Shown here piece by piece: positions 28,401 to 37,969 of a stretch of 64,000 nt of DNA; the stretch's first letter is position 1, and the number at the start of each line of letters is the position of its first letter. The position numbers and the translations under genes are program-made. Below the pieces are notes generated by a model. The model did not search any database. It was given only the letters and a program-made list of their open reading frames with translations, and was not told the DNA's origin. This DNA is from Sinohyriopsis cumingii. Its lineage: Eukaryota; Mollusca; Bivalvia; Unionida; Unionidae. Where the stretch lies: the NCBI GenBank assembly GCA_028554795.2, contig CM068825.1, forward strand, positions 160,143,398 to 160,207,397, read 5' to 3'.

Positions 28401-31236
28401 AATTACTCTTTAAATGTGCTACTTAATTTAGTTCTTAACAATGCAGGGTGCAGTTAATTGTGTAGATGTATCTGTATAATTGTATGTATGATATGTATGT
28501 TCTTTTATGTTTACAATGTTTTTACTTTATATCTATATTTTAATTTGATGTATGGACTATGTAGTCTAAAATAAAGAATTCTTATCTTATCTTATCTCAT
28601 TTAGTAACATGCCAAGTCAACATCACCTCATTAATATTTAGATATTTAATTAATATGCATGGATTATTGTACTCATCTACTCTCTTGATGATACGAACAT
28701 ATATTCCAACTGGATCCAGATCAGCCAATCAAATGCAAATTCATGTGCAGGGATACTTCTCATTATGAAACTTGTTTAGGATCTAAACGGAACAATCCCA
28801 TGTTCCAAGTGTCACAAAACTGGATCAGAAATATGGCTTCTGAAGTGGTAACATGCATGCCTTAGCAGAAATTTTGTACTGGAGTCCAACAGCTGCTGGA
28901 CAGATAGGTTCAAATAAACAATGAATACTTGGAAATATCAATTGAAGAGGGATTCAACTTGCTGTATGGCAACTAAGTTCAGTCCACATAATTAATTTTA
29001 TTATTTGCAACCCACCAGTAATCCTGAATATTTGCAGTGTGGGCTGTCAACCCACCTGTAATCCTGAATATTTGCAGTGTGGGCTGTCAACCCACCTGAA
29101 ATCCTGAATATTTGCAGTGTGGGCTGTCAACCACTGAATATGCTTCTGCACAATTGTTATTCACCATGGCCAGTAATGTCAGAAAACAATATCGTGGTAT
29201 GTAACTACCCATAGAATTACCTCAATTTATATTTATTGTAAAATATTTATTTTATATAAAGCAATTTTTTTAAAGACGTAAACATGTAAATATCATTAAC
29301 TAATACCATATGCTTTAATCTGTTTATAGGTCCCAAAATGTATAGAAGTATAAAGTCCAAGTTTTCACCTCAGGCAACTCTCCAAATGGCTCATGTGACC
29401 AGGAGGCACTGGAACTTTAACAGAATGTCTTTTTCTGAAAGGACTATCCAGTACATGCAGGTGGAAGGATGATTTGCTGCATTTCTAAAAAAAATGCCAT
29501 TAGAATGTTTATGGAGCACTTACGGTTCTATTAAATAGCAGCTCTTTTGCCTTGCTATTTTATGGGTGAATGAGATTTTTGCAAAAAGCATAATATATTC
29601 TCACCCCATGTTTAATCAACACAGTATAGTAGTATCAGTAGTAGTAGGGTTTAATGCCATTTTTCAGCACAAGATAGGCTATACATGGTGGACAGAATAA
29701 CTGGTCGAGGAAGAACCCAGGGAAAAAACACTGACCCACGAGAAGCTACTGGCAGGCTTTCTCACATACCCATGTCAGCCGAGCCTGAGACTCGAAGCCA
29801 CACAGACAGAGGTGAGATGGCAGTGATCCGGAATGGTAAGTGCTTTAGACTACTCGGCCACTCGGGACCCGGACACAGTATAGGTAAGCATGGCAAACTC
29901 AACAGATTAAGATCATCAATCAATGTCTCATTGACCTTTGAACAAAGTATGCATTCTTGAATTAAACTTTTCTTTAAAAACAATTACTGTAACCTCTGAA
30001 CCTTAGAATCCATAGGTTTTTATACTACCCAAAGTGCAAGACATCGGCAAAGTTTGGTCAAAGAATTTACTCTAGAAAAAAAAAGATTTTGTGAAATCCA
30101 TTCTTATTTGAGTCAAAACAACCTTGACCTTTTGGACCTCTTCCATACCTTAGTGCCAGCATTCTACAAGCCTTGCTGAAGGTATGTGATCCAGAACTAA
30201 AGTCATTCTTAAGAAAAAAAGGCTTTTTCGTAAGTCATTTTGACCCTGACCTTTCCCCTCAAAATCAACAGGTTTCTTTCTTACCCAACATCTAAGTCAT
30301 CAACAAACTTTCATAAAGATACATTGCTGAGAACAGAAATTTATGTTTAGAAACCTTTTTTTGTTTTTCAGTCAGTAACCTGACCATATGGACCCACAAA
30401 TCAGCTTCTTCCTTACTTGAAATGCAAGCCATCCACAATGTTTGGTCCAGGTCTCTAATAAAACTAATCTTTTTGTGCAGAAAAACATTTCTTCTTTTTG
30501 CCAGTAACCATGACCTTTGTCCTTTTGACCCCCAAATCAATAGATTTCTTCTTAAATTCACATGTGAGCCATCCACAAAATTAAGGTAAGTATTTCAGAG
30601 CTAATGTTATTGTGCAGAAGTAATTTTCTTCTTTCAGTCATATTGACCTTGACCTTTTGACTCCATATTTGATAATGTTCTTCCTCTTTCTCCAACAGCA
30701 AGCCATCCGCAAAGTTTGCTAAATATAGATAGTGCAAAACTTTAGTATTTGTGCACAAACAACAATATAATATAAAATGCTCTGTGTTATGGTGGGCATA
30801 TAAAAATTGCTTTATCACTGCATGTCATGTTCAACCTGAACATACTCACCCATGTTTAATTGGCAAATATAAAGTTACCAGTACCAACCTGGACCATAAT
30901 TATGACACAGTATTCCATTTAAAAAATCAAGCTCAATTTCTTTAAAGAATGCTAAGTTTAATTTTAGTTTCTTGGAAAACACGAGAATATTCTATTCTAT
31001 ATTTTGTCACCGTAAATGTTCATGCCAACTATCAGCAGAAATAGGGTTGAAAGAATCGTGTCTTGTATCAATTCTGACATTTTGAAAGCCATTTTTCACT
31101 CACAAAATGAAATGATGTCATACATCTATTATGTAATGTAGTTGTACATTTATGTGCACCAAAAAATATTCTAAGGACATATGGCATGTATCTAATAAAA
31201 TTCCATGCATATAACTTGCATGCATATGTTATCCCT

Positions 31237-31281
<45 letters not shown>

Positions 31282-32580
31282 AAAATAATTAAATGATGTA
31301 TTTAATAGTGTATAGTTTTCCACTGAATATTTTTCTAACATGATAAAAAGAAGTAAATGTAACTGTTGATCATCTTAACTTTATTTCGATCCTTGATTCA
31401 TGCATGTTTCACAAAATCACGTTTTTTTAGATCATGTATCAACTTGGTCATATATGTTCATAGTTCATACAAGTGTTCAGAAAATATCTTAACATTTTAA
31501 TATGTACTACCATTCAAACTGAAGGAGACAAAATGAAATTTTGTTTTAAAAAATGCCATATCTGTCTCAAACTTTGTGGCTCTGGAGTTAGTGCAAGCGT
31601 TTAAACCTGGGCCAATGTTCATAAATTGGATTTATTTACCTTTCCATTTATAGGAAACCCACATCAAGAATTTTGGGGAAAATCAAACAACATAAAAATT
31701 CAGCTGTTACATCTTGCAAGTCTTATGTTTTGAAAAAAATAAATCCAATGGAAAACTATATTGTATGGAATTTTTCTTTTGAAAATTTTCAAATAGGAAA
31801 TAAATACTTTTGTTATAAAAGAGTATGAAAAAGGTTTATAAAAAATTTGTAATGACTGAATATAATTTTACTGAAATTAGTTTTTAAAATGTTTATTTTT
31901 AAAACTGATAAAATTATAAATATTTTTGAATGTTTATTGCAGAAACATGGACTTTATGTCTAAGGCATGAACCATGAAATGTGCAAACTCTGACACATGT
32001 TACTTTCTGAATAATTTATATAATTTAGATTTATGCAGATCAAGTCCAATAACGTTGCTCAATTTCATGATGCAAATGTTGAAGTTCACGTCAAAGGAGT
32101 GAACCATGGCAAGTTGTTTCCATTTTTTTTAAAATTTTTTCTCTCCACATTGTCTTTGCGGCCTTAGAATCCCCGACGTGGGTTTGCGATTACTAAAAAA
32201 GGTAACGAAAGCCAACGTGCGAACAGCACCCCTCGCGCACCAGTAACAAACGTTTGACTATATACAACACTTTTATGTTTTGGGGTTATTACAAATTATT
32301 CTCACACTTCCCCTACATTTCCCACATTTTCTGCCAACCATATTGTTAGATCTGTGACGTCAGCAGAAGCATTAATCACATATATATTTGTTTACAAAAG
32401 CACACTCATACAAGCTGAAATTTAAATGGAGTGCTACACCCCACCCCGTTTTGTGTCCCTTCGTTCATTGAACTTACTGTCCATTCCAGGGAATGGCAGA
32501 GATTGTATCCCTAGTTGCTGTTCTAAGGCAATTTCTATATCAAACGACAGATTATTCACGGGTGCCATTATCTCCTGCAT
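7230..32580 (-). CDS. CPSF4: CPSF4 (CPSF30): cleavage and polyadenylation specificity factor subunit 4, five exons
   Basis: Zinc-finger subunit of the nuclear CPSF complex, which in animals binds the AAUAAA signal of pre-mRNA. Exons, in coding order: 32580-32478, 26048-25845, 20437-20342, 9099-9006, and 7488 down to 7329 (spliced) or 7230 (read to stop). All internal borders are GT/AG and the split codons K35, G103, G135 and H166 are restored exactly. The joined product has five CCCH fingers (Cys/Cys/Cys/His at 41/49/55/59, 68/76/82/86, 96/105/110/114, 124/132/138/142, 148/156/162/166) and a CCHC knuckle at 187/190/195/200. The aromatic residues of fingers 2 and 3 in CEFLH and CYFF match those of the RNA-binding surface known in the family. 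Insect orthologues carry two CCHC knuckles and human one; only one is seen here, so a further 3' exon may lie outside the window. The family identity is very secure; the C-terminus is not. Confidence 0.95.
7489..9005. other. CPSF4 intron 4
   Basis: AT-rich with a low-complexity AAATT/AAATTAAATT stretch at about 8505-8545. No transposon is recognised. The donor is GTAAGTATT at the high-coordinate end and the acceptor TTTTCAG at the low end. Confidence 0.6.
9006..9099 (-). CDS. CPSF4: CPSF4 exon 4: rest of finger 4 and finger 5
   Basis: This exon is too short to stand out as an open reading frame; it was found by searching the intron for the missing finger 4/5 block. The acceptor CCACATAG is at 9100 and the donor GTAAGTATT at 9005. 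It encodes [14 protein letters not shown] followed by [17 protein letters not shown], matching the family block GPLCRHRHTRRVICVNYLVGF and its continuation. The exon ends in CA, and T at 7488 supplies the last base of His166, the fourth ligand of finger 5. The agreement of phase, length (94 bp) and all Cys/His positions makes the call firm although local identity is moderate. Confidence 0.93.
9599..9901 (+). other. 100-codon ORF of unknown nature inside CPSF4 intron 3
   Basis: An ATG-to-stop ORF with a basic middle ([20 protein letters not shown]) that includes a (GACA)n microsatellite giving QTDRR. I do not recognise a domain. It is antisense to CPSF4 and lies in a repeat-rich intron, so a transposon fragment or chance ORF is more likely than a gene. 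Confidence 0.2.
10359..10717. repeat. Minisatellite, 39-bp unit, about 9 copies
   Basis: The unit begins ACCATGTGATTCCAAGGATA and continues CTTAGCAGATGTATCCCAG. Copies are nearly identical; one has an extra A in GTATACCCAG. As 39 is a multiple of three, it creates repetitive ORFs on both strands, which are not genes. Confidence 0.95.
11935..17010 (-). mobile_element. DIRS-like retrotransposon copy 1, decayed, in CPSF4 intron 3
   Basis: Read on the minus strand, a decayed coding region runs from about 16.1 to 12.3 kb in family order. A presumed gag region lies at 16.1-15.06 kb. RT pieces at 14874-14602 include [16 protein letters not shown] (motif A) and [10 protein letters not shown] (motif B). 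An RNase H region at 14449-14080 includes ITVGTNAS and [10 protein letters not shown], followed by TEWS-like [14 protein letters not shown] and NHKLPTF. The recombinase region beyond 13.4 kb is too decayed to align. Many stops and frameshifts are present. The two ends, 11940-12245 and the complement of 16790-17005, match each other in inverted orientation (shared AGCCCTACTAAAAGA and CACAAAGGGCAATAACTCTT), as DIRS elements with inverted terminal repeats do. Confidence 0.8.
14080..14890 (-). pseudogene. DIRS-like RT and RNase H remnants (copy 1)
   Basis: The minus-strand frames 14874-14602 and 14449-14080 carry the RT and RNase H blocks described for the element. Several frame changes and stop codons separate them. 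The conserved RT aspartates of the DD motif are not visible in an intact frame, so the copy is dead. Confidence 0.75.
17285..17480 (-). repeat. Dispersed repeat R1, copy 2 (reverse)
   Basis: TTTAAATTATTACTGAAATT followed by ACAAAGTGCT is the complement of the 38210-38265 end of another copy; TTTTTGGACTAAAACA also matches its complement. Truncated. Confidence 0.5.
18596..19845. mobile_element. hAT-like DNA transposon H1, 1.25 kb, with 8-bp target duplication
   Basis: The left end AGAGCTGCCAACCCTC and the inverted right end AGACCTGCCAACCCTC match in 15 of 16 bases. The element is flanked by a perfect 8-bp direct repeat GTAGGTAC (18588-18595 and 19846-19853), the duplication length of hAT and related superfamilies. 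The interior has no intact ORF, and a hairpin (ACATGTACTATA and its complement) lies at about 19248-19290. A relative is at 47455-48245. Confidence 0.85.
19938..20197 (-). mobile_element. SINE family A, minus strand
   Basis: The complement reads GGGGCCCCAAGTGGCCGAGT and then GGTCTAAAGCGCTG, with B-box GGGTTCGAGTC and the tail TTAAACCCCACAACAACAAC. The target-site duplication TGTATTGTTTT is at 19927-19937 and 20198-20208. It sits between CPSF4 exon 3 and the H1 transposon. Confidence 0.93.
20342..20437 (-). CDS. CPSF4: CPSF4 exon 3: rest of finger 3 and start of finger 4
   Basis: The acceptor ATCCAG is at 20438 and the donor GTGAGG at 20341. The 96 bp encode [11 protein letters not shown], completing finger 3, then [20 protein letters not shown], the first half of finger 4. 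Both ends are phase-compatible with neighbours: it begins with GT after G and ends with G before GT. A second AG 14 bases further 5' (TTTCAG) could act as an alternative acceptor but would add bases that break the family alignment. It lies 145 bp from a SINE (19938-20197). Confidence 0.95.
21053..21267. repeat. Minisatellite, 43-bp unit, 5 copies
   Basis: The unit begins TACATGCATTTGACAGCATA and continues TGTACACACAGAAATTACACAAG. Copies are essentially identical. It lies in CPSF4 intron 2. Confidence 0.93.
21640..22096. repeat. Minisatellite, 41-bp unit, about 11 copies
   Basis: The unit begins TATATGTAGACTATAAAGCA and continues GCCCCATTACTATTTATAGTG. Copies differ at a few positions (ACTATT/ATATTT, TATATG/TAAATG), and one copy is shortened (about 21781-21800). 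Confidence 0.93.
22100..25840. other. CPSF4 intron 2, proximal part: no recognisable feature
   Basis: AT-rich sequence with a short imperfect repeat of GTAACCTGTAACTGAA at 22858-22935. Short ORFs at 25256-25973 (plus strand) partly overlap CPSF4 exon 2 in antisense and are not genes. I see no transposon coding sequence. Confidence 0.5.
25845..26048 (-). CDS. CPSF4: CPSF4 exon 2: zinc fingers 1, 2 and part of 3
   Basis: The acceptor is a pyrimidine-rich tract ending TTTTTCAG at 26049 and the donor is GTATGT at 25844. It encodes 67 whole codons, including CPFRH of finger 1, the near-invariant [13 protein letters not shown] of finger 2, [13 protein letters not shown], and the first Cys of finger 3. 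This is the best conserved part of the gene and sets the identification by itself. The last base G completes Gly103 with GT of exon 3. Confidence 0.96.
26949..27285. repeat. Minisatellite, 48-bp unit, 7 copies
   Basis: The unit begins GTTTGACATAACAAATAGTC and continues CCAATAGTAATAAATTCTCAGCTACAAA. Two subtypes alternate (GTTTGACATA and GGCTGACATA). The 48-bp period gives a false minus-strand ORF of 16-residue repeats. Confidence 0.93.
27555..27972. repeat. Minisatellite, 39-bp unit, 10-11 copies
   Basis: The unit begins AATAAGTTCAGCCATCAGAA and continues ATAAGGCATCCATAGTGGC. Variants alternate (CAGAAATAAGGCATCC and CAAAAATAAGGTGTCC). It is open in both directions because the period is a multiple of three; the 13-residue periodic products are artefacts. 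Confidence 0.93.
28006..28195. repeat. Short tandem array, about 39-bp unit, 4-5 copies
   Basis: The unit contains TTGAGATCTTGTTGATATAA followed by TACTTTTTATCAAACTCA. It directly abuts a LINE 3' end. Confidence 0.88.
28200..28600 (+). mobile_element. Non-LTR retrotransposon 3' end with (TTATC)n tail
   Basis: The ORF end at 28208-28426 reads [20 protein letters not shown], then [14 protein letters not shown], which resembles the extreme C-terminus of LINE reverse transcriptases (pattern SA..MFV...V..F....RK..YSF..RI..S.N). After the stop comes an AT-rich 3' UTR ending AATAAAGAATTCTTATCTTA and more TTATC units. The clade is not certain. Confidence 0.65.
29009..29130. repeat. Tandem triplicate, 40-bp unit
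   Basis: Three copies of CAACCCACCTGTAATCCTGA followed by ATATTTGCAGTGTGGGCTGT, with one or two changes. Confidence 0.92.
29640..29872 (-). mobile_element. SINE family A, minus strand
   Basis: Same structure as the copy at 306-550, with a GTAGTAGTAGGG version of the tail. The target-site duplication ACACAGTATAG is at 29629-29639 and 29873-29883. Confidence 0.92.
29990..30735. repeat. Degenerate long-unit tandem repeat (TTGACCTTTTGACC type)
   Basis: About six units of 110-140 bp. Each has a TGACCTTGACCTTTTG-like phrase, then AAATCAATAGGTTTCTTCTT and CAAGCCATCCACAAAGTTTG, strongly diverged. This type is common in mollusc introns (recall, not checked). The weak ORFs here are repeats of it. Confidence 0.65.
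31237..31278. repeat. (AT)n microsatellite
   Basis: About 21 uninterrupted AT dinucleotides in CPSF4 intron 1. Confidence 0.98.
32478..32580 (-). CDS. CPSF4: CPSF4 exon 1 (start codon)
   Basis: The ATG is at 32580-32578 and opens [20 protein letters not shown], the conserved CPSF4 N-terminus (family pattern MQEI..VDHIKFDLEIALEQQ). The exon codes for 34 residues plus one base and ends at a GTAAGT donor at 32477. The spare A joins AG of exon 2 to make the Lys of GMDKSG. There is no zinc ligand in this exon; in the family this acidic/aliphatic tail precedes finger 1. Nearby sequence (about 32160-32250) is richer in CpG than its surroundings, as expected near a promoter in a genome with gene-body methylation. 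Confidence 0.93.
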
Positions 32581-32609
32581 TTTGATAAAAGTGGGAAAAA
32601 CTTTAATGC

Positions 32610-32640
32610 GAGAGACGTGACTTCTAAAAACCGGAAGTTA
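32610..32640 (+). promoter_or_regulatory. ETS-type site in the CPSF4 proximal promoter
   Basis: CCGGAAGT at 32631-32638, preceded by A, is the consensus of ETS/GABP factors and sits 51 bp upstream of the CPSF4 start codon. A GACGTGAC sequence (CRE/E-box-like) lies at about 32615-32622, between the ETS site and the ATG. ETS sites close to the start of TATA-less housekeeping genes are common in animals, which fits a general mRNA-processing factor. An 8-base match can occur by chance; position is the main argument. Confidence 0.5.
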
Positions 32641-32939
32641 AATTTAACAACCTAAGTCGAATAACAAATGGTGATACCGTACTGAATAAGTAAAGAGACA
32701 AAAAAAAAAATTAGAGTTGGAATTGCATTTATACAGTAATCATTTATTTTATATATATTACCAACTATATACAATAACATAACAATTTACTTAAACAATG
32801 AGATACACATACACACATATCATTTTCAGTGTTATTTGCTGGTTATTAAAATGGTGATAATGACAGTGGTGATAAACAGAAGGTTAAAAACGATAAAGAG
32901 CTAACATTAATTTGTATTATTAATAACATCCTATTTTTT

Positions 32940-33590
32940 TAAATTTAGCAAGATTCCTTTTCTATCCTGGTTTCGGAACTCCAGTTGGAGTTGTGAGCAA
33001 TTGCAATAAGTGTAATGTGACTGAAAGTGTGGCCAGGAGAGAAGTGTTCTGCGACCGGGCTTTTGTGCATCTTCTTTGCCATCCAATCAGATCTATCAAG
33101 GTTTATCTTTTTTTGTCGCTTTTCAGTTTCTCTGACATACTGAAGACTACAGACCTTACATGCGATGAGATAAATTACATTCTCTGTTTTGCACGTTTTG
33201 TTTGGACCATGTATGTTTGATTTTTCTCTAGTCACTGTGCAGGAAAATGTCCTGGTCTCTATCATATGTTGACAGGTTTTGCACCTTTTATCGACACAGG
33301 GGCCAGATTGACTAGGATGGTTTTAATTAGTGATTGACATTATCTTCGCTCTGTCTATGATGTCCTTGAGGTTTTTTGGTCTCCGTTAGGCTACTACAGG
33401 CTTGTTTGAGTTGGAGACTTCTGCCTTGAATTTTATTGAAGGATTCGAGTTGTTTGTCTTTGATATAAAATCATCCAGACTTTCTCTTCCATGTTGCCAC
33501 TTCATTTCTATATCATATGTAAAGCGTACCCACTGGTAAAGTGTAAGTTCAACCGATGTTAAAAGTTGACCCTCCAGTTTTCCCATAAAT
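32940..33590 (-). pseudogene. Penelope-like retroelement fragment (RT end and GIY-YIG endonuclease)
   Basis: On the minus strand, 33586-33386 reads WVRFTYDIEMKWQHGRESLD then DFISKTNNSNPSIKFKAEVS, the RT region with the W.RY.DD.. block of Penelope elements in mutated form (YDIE instead of YxDD). After a frame change, 33290-32945 encodes DKRCKTCQ.., KTENVIYLIACKVCSLQYV, and PVAEHFSPGH, the GIY-YIG endonuclease with its catalytic-type Glu. Stops and the frame change show it is dead. It lies about 360 bp upstream of the CPSF4 start codon and in the same orientation. Confidence 0.82.
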
Positions 33591-33599
33591 ATATATAAA

Positions 33600-36500
33600 G
33601 TAATCGTTCCGTGTGGTAGATATTGTGCTTTTCAGAATATCACAGTGCCAAATTTGCATACCACAGACGGTAGATTCTCGTCGCCAGAGTCGCTGTGTGC
33701 ATCTACATATTCTGACCTCTTGATTTAAAAGTTGATACGAGTCTTAATATAATTGTTTGAATTTATTTATCTTACATAATATATGAATCATCTATGCCAA
33801 AAATTGATTATATTGGTTTTGTGTGATGCTTTATGCCAATGAATTGTTTTTTAACTACAGTTCATCTAAATGTTATGTATATTTAATTTATATTGTTTGT
33901 TAGTTTTTGTCTTAGTGATTACATGTTAAGCAAAATTGTATTTTGGGCTTGACCTTGTGGCAAATCAAGAGTTTATGTTGTACCTGACCAGTAACATCAG
34001 TTTTGTGGACAACAGAACACATAGCTAATATTTTTCCTATGATTTTGGGCTAAGTATTCAGATTATTATTAACGTAAACATGTTTATCTTAGTCTGAGTC
34101 AGGGACGTTGGGATTCACCAAGAGAATATCCTGTTGTACCTGATGTTTACCACATTCTTTATTATAATTTTAAAAACAGATTTTATCTTGTTGCAGCCCA
34201 ATAATGTTCTAGAATGGAGAATTCAATTAAGTGAGAGATTATATCCAGAGCAACGTAATTGTGACCTAGGTGAAGTATAGGGATTTATTATTTGGTTTAC
34301 TTGAGAAATCACTAATTCTTGCGATAAAATTAGAACAGAATCATTTGTTTCGTTGTGTTCAGATTTTTGGGGTTGAACTATTTATTCAAATTATTATTCT
34401 CTGGAATTACAAAGTGCACAATGATATTCTTGGACAGAAACATTAATTTGGAATAATTGTGAATTCAGACAAGGTGATCTGGGATTATATTATCATGATT
34501 ACATCCTGAAATTAATACCATTATCAGTTCATCTGAAGAATAGAACGGTGGATCAGTTGATATATTTCGGCTTATATAGGTTTAACTGGTGTTTAGACAC
34601 TGTCTCTGTATTTTAGGTTGTATTGTTTTTCGTATTTATGATCAGAGATGCTGCCTGTTCTACTGTACAGGTACTCCGCAAGTTTTTCGGCTCCTTTTTC
34701 GAACATAAATATAATCATATTATTTTAAAGAAAAATATTCACATTTTGCACAATTCAGCTTTGCAGATTCTATATATAATAATTATTGCAAACCTGGCAA
34801 AGGAAGGGGGACTTGTGAGATAGTGGAGAGATGAAAATAAAGAATCATGCAAGAGTATAGCAAAACATGGGGGAAGAAAATATAGTGCATTTTCAGAAAT
34901 GAAGAGAAGAATACCATGATGAATACAGCAGAGAATGAGTTTTGGAAAGGGAGCACAGATGCAAATTTGAAAACTAATTATCTGACAAAGGTAAGGCTTC
35001 TATATTCGTTAAAGACGCGACATTAAATTCAATACGACTTTTCAAAACTTGGACGCCTTTCACATTTATCATTTCGTTCCATGTGATTCGTCTAACCATT
35101 CTCATCAACGACAACACTGAAAATGTTTCCACTTGTCAAACCTGAGCTATGTAATAGGCAGTGAAAACATTTTTTTAAAATGTATTTGAAAACTAAAATG
35201 ACAAATCGTATTTATAAAAATTTAAACATTCTAAATGGTTATCATCAAAATTAAGATTGTGACACTGTGCTCGTGCTTGCTTATTAATGTTTTTTAGACC
35301 CACCCACCCCCAACATGTGCTATAATTAGCAATGTGTGTCAGAGGTACAAATACATTCAAACAACCACTACACATTTATTTATTAACCATTCTATTAAAA
35401 ATATTGTATTGACACATTATTTTCTGCTTCCTATTGAAATTAGCATGTCAGTACGTAACAAATCTTTCATACAGGGCAAATATCCGAGACTGGCTAACAA
35501 ATTCAGTAAGTTGTTTAATACCATATGACGTTATGTAACCATATTTCAGTTTGTCCTGTAAACTGTCTAAGTTGTCTATTGGAATAAATTTTCTAATCAA
35601 TGATGGCAAAGTATAAATTACTAAATTATTCTGGAGTCGCCGTAGAAGTTATTGGCAAATAACCGGAGGAAATAGCAAAAACGGGGATGAGTAAATTACA
35701 TAAAAATGGAAAAGAAAGGAAAACAACAACAAACAAGGCAACCTCGAATACAAATATGATGCATTGTTATCTAAAGGAGATGGTAAAACAGTCCCAATTG
35801 CGAGAAAAAAAGACACCCAAATAGTATTAGCACCAAGCGCTATAACGAAAAAGGACTGTTTCAGTTAGGTCGAGTTAAACAAATCACGAATGCATGTGGG
35901 TACATCTTACTGAGTCGACAGTGTCTAAATATCTGATGAACCAATTCTGTCGGTGGCGACGCGAGTGTTCGTGGTGCCTCGGGACAATGTTCATTAGTAG
36001 AACACTACTTTCTACAGACAATATATTTTATTCACTTAACAACCTCACACCTACCAATCCTCCTAAATATACGTTTTGCGAAAAACTGCCACGTTGCACT
36101 AAAGTGAAGCTGAAATATTATGAAAATGTCAGTTGCAAAATAATTTTAACAAATCTCAACGTCCCAACCCGTTCGCCTGGCGCCGGTCGTAATTGTCCTC
36201 TCCCAAACCCACCCTTCGCAACTCCAGTGTCTTTTGTACAAAAACAACTAAAGCAAGTACTGTCCTGATTTTGCAAACGTGCAAAGAATAGACGCAAAGT
36301 AATCATTTGACCTAAGGACAGGAGAAGATGATGCTACAACTGAAGATTACCACCGACTAATTCAAGCAGTGAACTTGCCACTGCAGTGAAAATAGTATTC
36401 ATCTCACCAAAGGAAAGAAAACTAAGGGGTTATAAACATTCCATGGAAGTTGTAACATGGAAAATCGAAATTTGAAGTTGAAATTTGTGAAAAACAGATG

Positions 36501-36920
36501 GAATAATTAAGAATTACTTCAACAAAGACAGAAAGCCGAAGAAGAAAAAAAATGCATTTAGTTAAAAATTAGCATTAAGTCAAAGGTTAAAAAGAACGGT
36601 TGAAAGGCAAAGCGTGTAACAAAATTTGTTACCACCACTGCAATATGAATGACAATATTGCTTTGTATACACCGAGAAAGTGTAGTGGTAGTCTTTCAAG
36701 ATGATTCAAGATGGATTTGCTAAAATAACAGCTGGAACTATGTGCTGTTATTAGTGGTTCTTGAAAACAAATGGATACATTGTTCTTTCCTTGCTCTCTA
36801 TGTTATATTACTTGTTCTGGCATTACTTGGTGTTTTGTGCTTAAAAAAAGTTTATTATCAAAAGGTGTAGACTGAAAGAGGACAGAGCATAAAAGTGAAA
36901 CAAAATTTGTACATCTTTTG
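33600..36920. other. Intergenic sequence, no gene recognised
   Basis: AT-rich, with an R1 repeat copy (34375-34560). The ORF at 35894-36268 (plus strand, 124 codons) lies in a locally GC/CpG-richer patch (about 35930-36200) and shows no domain I know. CpG enrichment could mark a promoter or an unmethylated region, possibly the start of DUS1L or of an unrecognised transcript. Confidence 0.3.
34375..34560 (-). repeat. Dispersed repeat R1, copy 3 (reverse)
   Basis: ATTCAAATTATTATTCTCTG followed by GAATTACAAAGTGCACAATG parallels the 17285 copy, with TGGGATTATATTATCATGAT matching its interior. Confidence 0.5.
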
Positions 36921-36926
36921 TTAAGC

Positions 36927-37008
36927 TGTTGTTCTTAACCAATGGGTCGCGAGGACATCACTACAAACCTTGACTGTGTCTATGTCAAAAATGGTTAAGA
37001 ACCCCTAC
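36927..37008. mobile_element. hAT-type MITE, 82 bp
   Basis: The left end TGTTGTTCTTAACC.. and right end GGTTAAGAACCCCTAC are inverted copies of the GTTCTTAACC type. GGGTCGCG follows the left end, as in many hAT ends. It is flanked by GTTAAGC at 36920-36926 and 37009-37015, with the eighth base differing. Confidence 0.65.
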
Positions 37009-37969
37009 GTTAAGCAAAGTATGTAATCTATTGTAACCATTGGTATCAGGGTCTTTATTTCTTATATATGTCTTTATCAAATTTTATTCAAGAGTTTAGG
37101 TTTATCGGGTGGTTGTGGAAAAGTAGCGGTGGTGCTACATCAAGAAGCACTGATTATTGCTCACTGAAATAATAAGAAAGACCTAATAAATATTAGCAAT
37201 CATTTGTTTGAGTGCGTCTAAAAGTGCATCTGGAATTTTACGCGGCGTTAGCAGTGGTGTAGTAAGATGTCTCTTTGAAACCAAGCAGGCGCGTAGCTAT
37301 ACGCAGATACGCAGATGCGCGCGAAAAAAAATCACAAGAAAAAAGGCACGTTAAACCAGTTATTTTTACGATTTTTTTTAGTATTGCAAACAACCTCGAT
37401 ATGAGAAAAACCACTCAATGATTTCATGACCACTGTTTAGATTGAATATACTCAGCCCTTTGTTGTTGTTAGCTACACGACAAGAAGATTGCCCTCGTTG
37501 TTCTATACTTGCATATGACGAGAATTGTTCTAGCTACGCACCTGCCAACTGGATATGTTGTTTCTTTCCTTACTGAAGGGGTTAATTTATTATATTATTT
37601 AAGTTAAAAAATGACGTGAAATTCTCTTTCCGTGTGCAAATACATTGAACCTCTGTTTAGCGTTTCCCATAATCACATATAATTCTTTGTTGATTTCTCT
37701 CTCCAATCTTTTCATTGCTTCCACTGCAATGCCATTTTAATGTCCTAGAATTTAACACGTTAAAAAATTAAATGTCTAAACTCTTGTATTTCGTTTGTCC
37801 ATTTTATTGTATCAAATTATCTTTTCTGGATTTGCATATTTGCAACTGATTTCACCATTTATTTATGTAATTTAATTTTAATTTCTGCTGAATGTAAAAT
37901 GAAGGTTAAGAGAAACTTGTATCGTCACAATCTGCATATCTCATATAGAAGAAAAACCAGCAAGTTTAG

